Of a DNA stretch of 64,000 bases, positions 22,701-30,503 are shown piece after piece. Where the stretch lies: contig OX031065.1 in assembly GCA_943736015.1 (NCBI GenBank), positions 48,958,992-49,022,991 of the forward strand. Reading direction: 5' to 3'. Each line of letters starts with the position of its first letter. The stretch's first letter is position 1. This DNA is from Tridacna crocea. Taxonomy: Eukaryota > Mollusca > Bivalvia > Cardiida > Cardiidae. A program made the translations under genes and the position numbers. A model generated the notes under the pieces. That model was not told the origin of the DNA and made no database searches. It was given only the letters and a program-made list of their open reading frames with translations.

Positions 22701-25700
22701 GCTATGTCAGATGATTCAGAGGCAAGAAATAAGTGAATCCTGACAAGATTTCGAACTTGCTTAGCCATGACCAACTGAGCTAACCCCATATATTTATACT
22801 ATGATAAATACATCTGACATTTTTACCTATGACATTATTACCTATGGCATATTTACCACTTTGACTCTGACATTTTTACCTCTGACATTTTTACCTATGA
22901 CATTTATACCTATGACATTTTTTCCCTATGGCATTTTTACCTCTGACACTTTTACCTACATTCCATGGGTGGCCTTATAAGATATCGATTGAAAAATTAC
23001 AAGAACTTTAAGAAAAACCTAACTTTAATGTTACCATAGTCTTTGAGTACTTCTACAAATTTGGTTTTAGTACCACCTTCAATTTTACGTTGTGTTACTC
23101 AAAATCTGATTAGGCTGTATTTTCTCAGACTCATACATGGTAAGTATGATACCATTTGTTGGTCTTCAGTAGAATATGCTACGAGAAATAAAAAAAAATT
23201 AAAACACTTATTTATGGAACTGAGTAGGCCTATATTACCACAGAACACTATAAAAGTTATTATATTAGGTTATAAGTTTGTCAAGATTTAAGTACATGTA
23301 CATATGTGCTAAAAAGTTTAACCCTTTACTCCATAGATACTCATTTCTACGCATTGCTTGTAGGACTCTTTGGAAAACATTGTGGCAAAAGGTGAAATTG
23401 CTCGTCACGAGCAATTTCACCTTTTGCCACAATGTTTTATACTCTATCAAAAGGTGTCATATACACATAAGAAACAGCTTCATCCTTGCTGTTTTTAGGG
23501 TCAGTTAGAGATACCATAGAAATGCCTTATGGGGTAAAGAGTTAAACAGGTACATGTATTTCACATATCCACATATCTTGACTAAACTGAAGGACCCACT
23601 TGAACTTTCTTAATATTAACCCCGTTGTTTAAATATTGAACTATTCCGATATTTCGGTCAAAAAGAGAGATACTATATAAATCTCGAGTATGGTTTCGAA
23701 ACAAACGTATTCACAAATTTAGTCACGCTTGGGAATAGAACAGAACAGAACAACTTGGGGTTATGTAACTTCTACATGTTATTAACCCATTACCAAACGA
23801 CAAAATTTTAGACTGGTTCAAATTGAAAGCATTTGCAGACGACAAAATATTGAAATTTGATCTGGGAAAGGTAGAAAACATTGTGGGAAAAGGAGAAAAT
23901 GCTGGTTACCAGCATTTTCTCCTTTTTCTACATTGTTTTCAAAAGGCTTCTTTCTCGGGGGCGTCAAAAGTAGGGATTGTGTGGTAATGGGTAAAATTAT
24001 AATAGACTATTTCAGTGCATTAAGAAGACAAATTATTCTGGTTCTATCCCAAAAGCTCAAATGTAATTATGCTGTTATACTATGAGGGGACCAAAACGAG
24101 AAATGATCCCGTATCAGTTGGTTAGTAATTGCACACCCTTGATTTCAATGTACTCAAGGCCCACTGGTCACAACACGACCCATGCCGTACCTACAACATC
24201 TTCGCGAGCCAAGGTTACGATCACTACGTGGATCTTACCTTGGCGGATTGAGCCCGATTTCGAGATTCCCGCGATACGCCCCCTATTGGATGCTGCTTAT
24301 TATTTCCCTTTAAATCATATTTCTTATAACCAGTGAAATACCGTTTTACAAACCGCTTACGAATAGAATAATTCAACATGAAGCAATAACCACAAACGTA
24401 CTTCTACATTCCATGGTCAGGTGGTGGGATATGGCCTAAAACCTCTGATAATTGATTTGTCATACCGAAACTTTCTGTAAATATTGTTCGTCTATGTTTT
24501 TTTCCGGTAATAAATCATTACAGATCCTGGACACATCCTCGGGGTTATTCATGTTTACCTTCTATTTTTATCCGAGAGGTCGCGACCTTGTTCTATTTTT
24601 ATCAAAGATGAAATGCTATGACCGATTTGATTTGATGCAGTTAGAGCTAGCTGCAACCAATGAAATTGCGAAGATGTACCAACCACTAACCTCGCCTGTA
24701 TCCAAGGGTGTTTCCATGTTGAAATACTGCCAGACACATCACATATTTTTGCAGATGCATTAAGCCTCCTTATAATAGAGCATGACCTGCGTGGATTATT
24801 TGAACTGCTGCTGCATTATTTCGTTACAATGAAGACTCAAATGCATGTACATACAAAAAATGCTATGTTCGCCATTGAATATATTACAGTTGTTTACGTG
24901 CTGCGTCCCAAAATCTGTTTTGTGACCCGTCACGCAAAAAGAGACCTTCTGGGAACTGCGAAAAGCGTCGACCCTGGTCAGACTGCGCGGATTGCGCAAT
25001 CTGACCAAGGTCGACACTTTTCGCTTTTATGATATTTTCTGTATTAAAAACGGCCATTCCACCTTGTTAAACAATCATTTTTGAACTATTAATTTAAATC
25101 GACCTGCACTATCGTTGATCTGTTTTCATCTAATTGAAATTCCCAGATTGTCCGTTTTAACATGACGGGTCACATTTTCTTGTTTACTTTCAGGTTTACA
25201 GCTGCATACTTCACGTGCAATATTCCAAAAGACAGAAATACTGTGCCAACAGCTGTTTCGGTTGTCAAGGAAAAGTGTAGCGTCCCTGACAACGTCGTAC
25301 CCGTTACGATCACCAAGGACTGGAGCAACAAACGGAAATTCACTGTGTGCTTAACGCCATTTAACTTTCGTTATGGCCGGGCATACGAATTGGTAGAATG
25401 GATTGAGCTGAACAAAATATTGGGAGCTGATCATTTTGTTTTCTACAATTATTCTGTTGCGCCGAACGTTGAAACTGTACTACAATCTTACATGAAACAA
25501 GGCCTTATTGAAGTTGTTGATTGGAAACTGCCAATGGTGGTAGCAAAATGGCCTCCAACCAAAGAGAAAGAGGAGATCCATTATTTTGGACAGCTAGCTT
25601 CCCTAAACGAGTGCCTTTTAAGAAGCCGTGGGCGAACTGAATACCTTCTTAATCTAGACCTAGACGAATTTATAATACCTCGTAAAAAGGACGTCAAAAC

Positions 25701-26169
25701 ATGGGAACAAATGCTTGCGTCACAGCCCAGCTCTAGTGGTTACCTTGTCGCAAACGTGTTTTTCAGGAAAGAATGGAACACATCTGCAAATAACTTTTCT
25801 AGACACGACATTGCAACGCAGTATAGACTTGTAACCTTACTTAAATTGCAGCACGAGAGTACCGTGTTTAACTTCAAAACCAGATCAAAGTATATAGTTA
25901 AACCGTTTTCGGTAGAAGTATTAGGTATTCATAATATATGGAGACTAAGTGGTAAACTTACAAATATTCCACACGATGTAGGTCTCCTTCATCACTATAG
26001 AAACTGGCTTAAATACTCAGATAAGCAAACAAGAGTATACGATGATACTATTGTTCAAAAGTTCAAAGACAATTTAATTGACAACGTGGTTAAACAATGG
26101 GAAAATTTACCCGGTGTTCCGTTAGATATACCCCTCTGTGATAAACCAAAAGACTTTGGTGCTTGTTAA
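13220..26169 (+). CDS. GT92-family glycosyltransferase, two coding exons (13220..13731 joined to 25194..26169)
   Basis: The joined exons encode 495 residues. Residues 1-13 are a short basic cytosolic tail (KKLRK), 14-34 a hydrophobic signal anchor, about 35-150 a Ser/Thr-rich luminal stem, and about 215-480 the GT92 (formerly DUF23) catalytic region. Visible landmarks are KFTVCLTPF near 219, LGADHFVFYN near 248, LNLDLDEF with a D-x-D-type DLDEF at 326-330, and a late HHYRNW. Several N-x-S/T sequons (NRSS, NSTS, NYSV, NTSA, NNFS) lie on the luminal side. GT92 includes C. elegans GALT-1, a galactosyltransferase acting on fucosylated N-glycan cores, so a Golgi type II galactosyltransferase is the family expectation; donor and acceptor here are inferred. 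The splice is phase 2 on both sides (AG|gt, cag|G) and restores one Arg codon. The length is normal for the family. The 11.5-kb intron is filled with mobile elements. Confidence 0.93.
13868..14055 (-). mobile_element. Degenerate TPA in the GT92 intron
   Basis: Arms GGAAAAGGAGACAATA and TTTTCTCCTTTTCC retained; both ends decayed. Confidence 0.5.
14062..14490 (-). mobile_element. CAT9 element with perfect 9-bp target duplication
   Basis: Element 14071-14481; GGTATGTAT at 14062-14070 and 14482-14490. The duplicated bases lie in the right end of the degenerate TPA just upstream. Confidence 0.92.
14483..15012. other. Unrecognised sequence with a decayed TPA at its end
   Basis: 14830-15012 holds TPA-like pieces (AGAGTAGAAACATCAAGG, GCGGATCGTGTCTTAA); the rest is unassigned. 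Confidence 0.35.
15013..15240 (+). mobile_element. TPA element
   Basis: Left TTAA, right TTGA; core intact. Confidence 0.85.
15241..16169. other. Largely unrecognised intron sequence
   Basis: A 55-bp motif (AAACCCG...AAAATGAACC, CTGGAAATAAGACTC) at 15890-15960 recurs at 16715-16770 just past the AGG element, so the two may be parts of one older repeat. Confidence 0.4.
16170..16714 (+). mobile_element. AGG element, TTAA target duplication
   Basis: Element 16174-16710 (537 bp) with ends AGGTGGCCCTTCAGAT and AATACCCACCT, flanked by TTAA on both sides. It contains an AT dinucleotide run at 16664-16678. A second copy is nested at 21912-22463. Confidence 0.85.
16985..17511 (+). repeat. SINE-1 split by a MAR element
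   Basis: Head has A-box GGTCAGTGGTGAGC and B-box GTGAGTTCGATACCC; the body breaks at CGCCATGATA (17211) and resumes at TATGACCTTAGCTG (17467). The copy at 19838 is uninterrupted. Confidence 0.85.
17212..17466 (+). mobile_element. MAR element nested in SINE-1, TA duplication
   Basis: 255 bp with complementary ends (GCAACACGCGAAAAGGGG; CCCCTTTTTGCGTGTTGC), two inner CGTCTCGGAT hairpins, and TA at 17210-17211 and 17467-17468. The empty site (CCATGATATGACC) is present at 20050, fitting Tc1/mariner-type insertion. Confidence 0.88.
17515..17743 (+). mobile_element. TPA element, full length
   Basis: TTAA at 17515-17518 and 17740-17743; perfect palindrome. Confidence 0.9.
17744..17884 (-). mobile_element. 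TPA half-element
   Basis: Starts inside the right core arm (CTTTTCCTACAATG) and runs to the TPA end; shares the preceding TTAA region. Confidence 0.6.
18000..18115 (+). repeat. Element P fragment
   Basis: CCGCTAGATGGTATTCTA and TCTGATTTGGGCATTCTGGG match the longer copies at 39340 and 58345. Confidence 0.6.
18222..18772 (+). mobile_element. CAT9 element, longer variant
   Basis: Ends TATCTTCGCG and GCGGAGATG; flanks CAACATGCT and CTACATGCT match at 8 of 9 positions. The extra middle (18400-18560) is shared with 24197-24676. Confidence 0.8.
18855..18925 (+). repeat. Element P end fragment
   Basis: GACAGGTCGAATCTTC and ATGACATGCGCAGACAACGG. Confidence 0.55.
19005..19110 (+). repeat. PAL-J hairpin, diverged
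   Basis: GGACGGTGTAGATACAAGATCAGACTC with an imperfect inverted partner. Confidence 0.45.
19230..19447 (+). mobile_element. Degenerate TPA
   Basis: Left end CGCTACCAAACAAC; core GATGGTTTCCAGCATT. Confidence 0.65.
19448..19676 (+). mobile_element. TPA element, full length
   Basis: TTAA at both ends; palindrome perfect. Confidence 0.88.
19838..20100 (+). repeat. SINE-1, uninterrupted
   Basis: A-box GGTAGCTCAGTGGTTG, B-box GGCTCGATACCC, body with CTTTCTCTCCGGCG, tail GGCGTTGAAACTAAC. It serves as the empty-site reference for the MAR insertion at 17212. Confidence 0.8.
20101..20449. other. No recognised feature
   Basis: Unassigned GT92 intron sequence. Confidence 0.5.
20450..20870 (+). mobile_element. 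CAT9 element with perfect 9-bp target duplication
   Basis: Element 20459-20861 (CACCTTCGC; GCGAAGATG) flanked by GTTTTCAGT at 20450-20458 and 20862-20870. Confidence 0.92.
21041..21260 (-). mobile_element. TPB element
   Basis: Core GGTGAAATTGCTCGTCACGAG intact; ends CCCTTTACCCCATAAGG and GGAGTAAAGAG. Confidence 0.8.
21440..21690 (+). repeat. Left arm of a 1.6-kb inverted-repeat structure
   Basis: Outer part TCTTAAAGTTCTTGTAATTT then a tandem of 15-17 bp units (GGTAAAAATGTCAGA / ATGCCATA). The mirror image is at 22795-23035. Confidence 0.85.
21883..22610 (-). mobile_element. TPA element split by an AGG element
   Basis: Left end CTCTTTACCAAACAAC-CCCTGG; continues after the insert with ATGACCCTGAGATAGG and a diverged core; the right end has decayed. 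Confidence 0.78.
21908..22467 (+). mobile_element. AGG element nested in TPA, TTAA duplication
   Basis: Element 21912-22463 (552 bp) flanked by TTAA at 21908-21911 and 22464-22467. It is clearly homologous along its length to 16174-16710. Confidence 0.88.
22700..22795 (-). repeat. tRNA-like SINE head
   Basis: On the minus strand: GGGTTAGCTCAGTTGG then GTTCGAAATC. The spacing is too short for a functional tRNA. Confidence 0.45.
22795..23035 (-). repeat. Right arm of the 1.6-kb inverted-repeat structure
   Basis: Inverted copy of 21440-21690: TTTTTACCTCTGACA tandem, then GGTGGCC and AAATTACAAGAACTTTAAGA. Confidence 0.85.
23318..23545 (+). mobile_element. TPB element, full length
   Basis: TTAA at 23318-23321 and 23542-23545; core AAAAGGTGAAATTGCTCG and complement perfect. 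Confidence 0.88.
23546..23781. other. No recognised feature
   Basis: Unassigned intron sequence. Confidence 0.5.
23782..23995 (+). mobile_element. TPA element
   Basis: Left TTAA; right GGTAATGGGTAAA; small deletion after AAATATTGAAATTTG. Confidence 0.82.
24197..24676 (+). mobile_element. CAT9 element, deleted near right end
   Basis: Left end CATCTTCGCGAGCC; right end ATTGCGAAGATG joined early, missing the CTTGGC arm. Flanks TACCTACAA and TACCAACCA match only in part. Confidence 0.75.
24921..25174 (+). mobile_element. GCE element, full length, ending 19 nt before GT92 exon 2
   Basis: 12-bp inverted ends TGTGACCCGTCA (24921) and TGACGGGTCACA (25163-25174); inner hairpin CTGGTCAGACTGCGC. The remaining 19 nt to the exon contain only the pyrimidine tract and AG. 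Confidence 0.85.
25194..26169 (+). CDS. GT92 gene, coding exon 2 (catalytic domain)
   Basis: The acceptor is ttgtttactttcag|G, phase 2, matching exon 1. The exon encodes 324 residues plus a TAA stop and holds the whole catalytic fold, opening with FTAAYFTCNIP, a typical GT92 lead-in. The D-x-D-type DLDEF motif lies at codons near 25657-25671. Only 19 nt separate the acceptor from the inner edge of a GCE mobile element (24921-25174). I see no AATAAA in the first 80 nt after the stop. Confidence 0.93.
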
Positions 26170-26248
26170 CCTGTTCATATTTTAGTTTTTGAACAAATGA
26201 TATATGAGCCGTGCTCTGGCAAAATGGGGATCAATGCATGTCGGTGAA

Positions 26249-26512
26249 TTAACCCATTACCCCACAATCCCTACTTTTGACGCCCCTAAGAAAGAAGCCC
26301 TTTGAAAACACTATGGGAAAAGGAGAAAATGGCCCTTTGAAAACACTATGGGAAAAGGAGAAAATGCTGGTAACCAGCATTTTCTCCTTTTCCCACAGTG
26401 TTTTCTACCCTTCCTAGAACAAATTTCTATTTTCTAGTCACCTTTATTTTATCGTCTGCAAATGCTTTCAATTTGGACCAGTCTAAAATTTTCTCGTGTG
26501 GTAAAGAGTTAA
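26249..26512 (-). mobile_element. TPA element with internal 35-bp duplication
   Basis: TTAA at both ends; 26297-26331 is repeated exactly as 26332-26366 (GCCCTTTGAAAACACTATGG...). Confidence 0.88.
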
Positions 26513-26674
26513 GGCATTACGTAATCATGGGTCCATTGTAGCCACTTTTAAACAGCTGACTTGATCATGAGGTAGAGTGATCTCGGGACATACAGAAAAT
26601 TGACCTCCCTTTTCGCAGAGCATTGTTCACGGATAAATGTGATGTATGAGTTACTTTTATTTAACTTAATATGA
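26513..26674. other. GCF-like scrap and unassigned sequence
   Basis: GATCATGAGGTAG and TCGCAGAGCATTG suggest GCF debris. Confidence 0.3.
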
Positions 26675-26903
26675 TTAACCCTTTACCAAACGGTCCCTTG
26701 TTTTTACGACCCTGAGATGGAAGCCTTTTGAAAACATTGTTGGAAAAGGAGAAAATGCTGGTAACCAGCATTTTCTCCTTTTCCCACAATGTTTTCTACC
26801 CTGCTGGAAACCAATTTCAATTTTTGAGTTAGGTTTATTTTGTCGTCTGCAATTGCTTCCAATTTGGGCAAGCCTAAAATTGTTGTCGTTTGGTAAAAAG
26901 TTT
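26675..26903 (-). mobile_element. TPA element
   Basis: Left TTAA; core intact apart from TGTTGG on one arm; right end GGTAAAAAG-TTTTAA. Confidence 0.82.
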
Positions 26904-27469
26904 TAAATACGTTAGCTGACAATCAACCAGATTGTGTATTTATCAGGTAAGGCATGGGTTATGCCACTCCCACGGTAAGGAGAAAGGAAAATGTTGTTTT
27001 TTGATTAATTAAATCATTTTCCACTGGGCGAAGTTTAAGCCCCCAGATTTGTAGCCCCGAGACAGGAACGGCCGAGGGCTAGTACCAATGACCGCGGACT
27101 TATGACTCGGTCAACATGAAATTATTTTGACTTATGATAATCTTATCATCTCAAGGCCGGATTTTGTCGTCTAATTTTGGTATGATATTGAGCGAGTATT
27201 ATCGGCCTTATTTTGTTTTATTTATTTATCTCATTATTCTGATGTGTTTTCGTAAATTTTCAGTCAAGGGGAAGCTACCCTTTTTTTTTTTAAATAAAAT
27301 GACTGTTTACCATTATTGTTATATTTAGAGAAAACCAATAGCTTTGTTTACCATTATTGTTATATTAAGATTAAGAGAAAACCAAACCCAAAATATTAAT
27401 CGGTTATGTTCATGTGGTTGTTTTAAATTTTTAAGATGTCATTATCACATATGGCCTTCCACACGCCAA
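26904..27469. other. No recognised feature
   Basis: Intergenic. A 33-bp direct repeat (TTTACCATTATTGTTATATT) occurs at 27306 and 27345. Confidence 0.5.
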
Positions 27470-27722
27470 AAAGGGGCATTCGGATATTTGCGTAAAGTGT
27501 CGTCTCGGATCAGTCTGCGCGGTGCGCGCAGGCTAATCCGAGACGACACTTTACGTCTGTATTAGATTTTGTCCCATGGTAGCCTTGCACAAAAAACGAA
27601 AATTACATAAAAACGGAAAGTGTAGTCTCGGATTAGCCTGCACTGACCGTGCAGGCTAATCCGGGATGGCATTTTTACGCAAACTGTCCGAATGCCCCTT
27701 TTTGCGTGTTGAGGGTTATATA
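27463..27722 (+). mobile_element. MAR element, both hairpins present
   Basis: Ends CACACGCCAAAAAGGGGC and GCCCCTTTTTGCGTGTTG; hairpins at about 27502-27555 and 27620-27668. Confidence 0.78.
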
Positions 27723-28161
27723 ATTTTTTTATGTTCCCTATTACCTTGGCCTTAACTAACTTTTTGGTTCATGAAATCTAGTGTAAAGAAATATAAATGT
27801 AAAATGATTTATGCCATAAAACAATTGAAGACTTCAGTATTGCAAAATTTCAAAATGTTCAATCTCTGTTAACCTGAATAACTTTATTTTTCCAAATATG
27901 TCCATATGGAAGAAATGGTTTATATGTGTCCGTAGCAGACTTATTTATACAGTCCTTCCCCATACCCTGTAAAACCGATGATTTCTGGGAGATATTGCAA
28001 CCAGCCTGGTCTGTCTGTTTATCCGTCCGTCAGCCAGACGATGAACTTGTAGAAAGGAAGTGTTGTGTCGCAAACTCCTTCGGTTTAAATGTTTTTGTCT
28101 TGAAAAATTATGTAATTGTACATCACAAGCTGCAGATAACACTGTCTTCGGATGTCTTGCT
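27723..28161. other. No recognised feature
   Basis: GTCTGTCTGTTTATCCGTCCGTC at 28007-28031 resembles common mollusc repeats; no exon supported. Confidence 0.5.
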
Positions 28162-28387
28162 TTAACCCTCTACCCCATAAGGCATGTCTATAGCATCTCT
28201 AATTGATCCTAAATAACAAGGATGAAGCCGTTTCTTATGTGTATATGACACCTTTTGATAGCATATAAAACATTGTGACAAAAGGTGAAATTGCTCGTAC
28301 CGAGCAAGTTCACCTTTTGCCACAATGTTTTCCAAAGGTTCCTACAAGCAATGTGTAGAAATGAGTATCTATGGAGTAAAGAGTTAA
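28162..28387 (-). mobile_element. TPB element, full length
   Basis: TTAA at 28162-28165 and 28384-28387; core has one mismatch (GCTCGTACCGAGC). Confidence 0.85.
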
Positions 28388-29062
28388 GCATTCAAGAATT
28401 ATCTCCCTTAAAACTTTTTTGGCGCGAAGTGCACAGAAATTTAAAACTTGTTTTTGCTATCAAATCTCTTGATGCGATTTTTTTTCCCGCCAGAAAAAGC
28501 CCCTACTGTATGTACATTATACCTTTTTATATTATATCTTTTTCTCATTTTTTACATTAAAAAATCAAAACCTCTTTGAAATACGAGAACAGTGATAACT
28601 GGATTATTCGATCATGGAATAATTCGAATACATAAGTTATCGCTTTTAAAACGTCCAGGACTGTGTTTTTACCGCCCTGATAAGAAAGGCGTTAGAAAAA
28701 AAAAATAGAAAAAAGAGAAAATACCGGAAACCAGCATATCCTACTAAATATCATACACATATTCAAAGACAATTGGACCTTGTTCTGGCAGATGGTTTTT
28801 TATGACACTGAGGTGGAAGCCTTTTGAAAACATTGTTGGAAAAGGAGAAAATGGTGGTTATCAGCAATAGACACCCGGGAAACACGTCAGACGATAATCG
28901 AAGTCATATAAACTGAGAAATGGGCAAGTCAGATAGTGACCACGGGACAGTTGATCACGTGACTATAAACACCGTGTAAGTGTCAATACAATGATGTCAA
29001 AAAACTCGAAACCTCTATGAAGATCTTATCAGTAGTTACTGATAAAATACCCGAAGCAAAAT
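28388..29062. other. Unassigned with two TPA scraps
   Basis: Scraps at 28655-28735 and 28795-28868 (GAAGCCTTTTGAAAACATTG). Otherwise unrecognised. Confidence 0.4.
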
Positions 29063-29376
29063 TTAACCTTTCACCACACTTTCTCGATTTTTCACGACCA
29101 TTAGGAAGAACGACTTTGAAAACATTTTGGGAAAAGAAGAAAATGCTGGTGACCAGCATTTTCTCCTTTTCCCACAAAGTTTTCAACCCCTTACAAAAAA
29201 AAAAATCAAATTTTCAGTCACTTTTATTTTGTCGTCTGCAAATGATAAGGTAGAAAACATTGTGGGAAAAGGAGGAAATGCTGGTTACCAGCATTTTCTC
29301 CTTTTCCTACAATGTTTTCAAAAGGGTTTTTTTCCTAAGGGTCGTTGAAAGTCGGCTTTGTGTGGTAATGGGTTAA
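29063..29376. mobile_element. Chimeric TPA with two cores
   Basis: Begins in minus orientation with a complete core, then at GCAAATGATAAGG switches into a second core and a plus-orientation right end (GTGTGGTAATGGG-TTAA). Confidence 0.78.
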
Positions 29377-29494
29377 TTTGTCTTTGATAGGGTAGAAAAC
29401 GGAGTCAAAGCATTTTCTCATTTTCTCGAACTGTTTTCATACGTCTTCTTCTCTCAAGGTCGCTAGAAGTCTGCGTTGTGTGGTAAATGGTTAA
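29377..29494 (+). mobile_element. TPA deletion derivative
   Basis: 118 bp: core collapsed to GAAAACGGAGTCAAAGCATTTTCTC; right end and TTAA kept, shared with the next copy. Confidence 0.6.
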
Positions 29495-29715
29495 ACCATT
29501 TCCGCACAATCCCAATTTTTCACGACCCAGTGGAAGATGCCTTCTGAAAACATTGTGGAAAAAGGAGAAAATGCTGGTAACCAGCATTTTCTCCTTTTCC
29601 CACAAGGTTTCTCTACCCTTCACAAAACAAATTTCAAATTTTCGTCACCTTTATTTTGTCGTCCGTAAATGCAATTTGGACAAACCTAAAATTTTGTCGT
29701 TCGGTAATGAGTTAA
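29491..29715 (-). mobile_element. TPA element
   Basis: TTAA at 29491-29494 and 29712-29715; palindrome intact. Confidence 0.87.
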
Positions 29716-30055
29716 GCAAGTGCAATTAGGAAAAACACTATCATTGCATTGGCTTTGCTTCATAAACAATTTATTCATTCATATAAGTATTCTTTTAAAA
29801 ATCAACAAAATAGTATACTGACAGGTTGATGCTGACTGCTACCTTATTCTGATCTATCTCTGCTAAATATTTCGATGAAATTTGTAATGGCTAGTTAAAC
29901 GTGCAGTGGTTTCACAGATAAACCCATCAGTTGCTGATAACTGACCACACGGTGACATCGTGTCATCTACACAATATTTTCTTATACTTGTAAATGGTAC
30001 TATTAAATTTAAATGCATTTTAACACCTGCATTGTTTTTTGCCGCAAAAGGGTCT
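29716..30055. other. No recognised feature
   Basis: AT-rich intergenic sequence. Confidence 0.5.
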
Positions 30056-30465
30056 TTAACTCTTTACCAATAAATCTCTGGATTTTACGACTTACGGGGA
30101 AAGGCCTTCTGGTAACATAGTGGGAAAAAAGAGAAAATGCAGGCAACCAGCATTTTCTCCTTTTCCAACAACGTTTTCTACTCTTCTAGAGTCAAGTTTC
30201 AATTTTTCAAGTAAGTACGGTATATAGAAAGTATTGACCTATATATTATCAAACAATCCATGGTTTTTAAGACCCATGGGAAGAATCCTTCTGAAAACAT
30301 TGTGGAAAAAGGAGAAAATGCTGGTAACCAGCATTTTCTCCTTTTCCCACAATGTTTTCTACTCTTCTAAAGGTCAAGTTTCAATTTTTGAGTCATGTTT
30401 ATTTTGTCGTCTGCATATGCTTTATTTTGGACAAGTCTAAAATTTTATCGTTTAGTAGAGATTGA
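30056..30465 (-). mobile_element. Two TPA elements in the formin 3' flank
   Basis: The first (30056-30225) lacks its right half; both are followed by the same GTATATAGAAAGTATT-like bases, suggesting a local duplication. The second carries the candidate poly(A) signals. Confidence 0.75.
30398..30426 (-). promoter_or_regulatory. Two candidate poly(A) signals for the formin, inside a TPA element
   Basis: On the minus strand AATAAA occurs 78 nt (30426-30421) and 101 nt (30403-30398) after the stop codon. Both lie in the TPA copy 30225-30465, whose consensus carries AATAAA in this orientation. Usage is inferred. Confidence 0.4.
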
Positions 30466-30503
30466 AAGAACAAGTATTGTATATAGAAAGTATTAATATT
30501 TCA

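Noticed and set aside
22700..22795. tRNA gene on the minus strand
   Set aside because: A-to-B spacing is too short for a functional tRNA.
27926..28165. Small coding region
   Set aside because: Contains common noncoding repeat text (GTCTGTCTGTTTATCCGTCC) and no protein motif or splice support.
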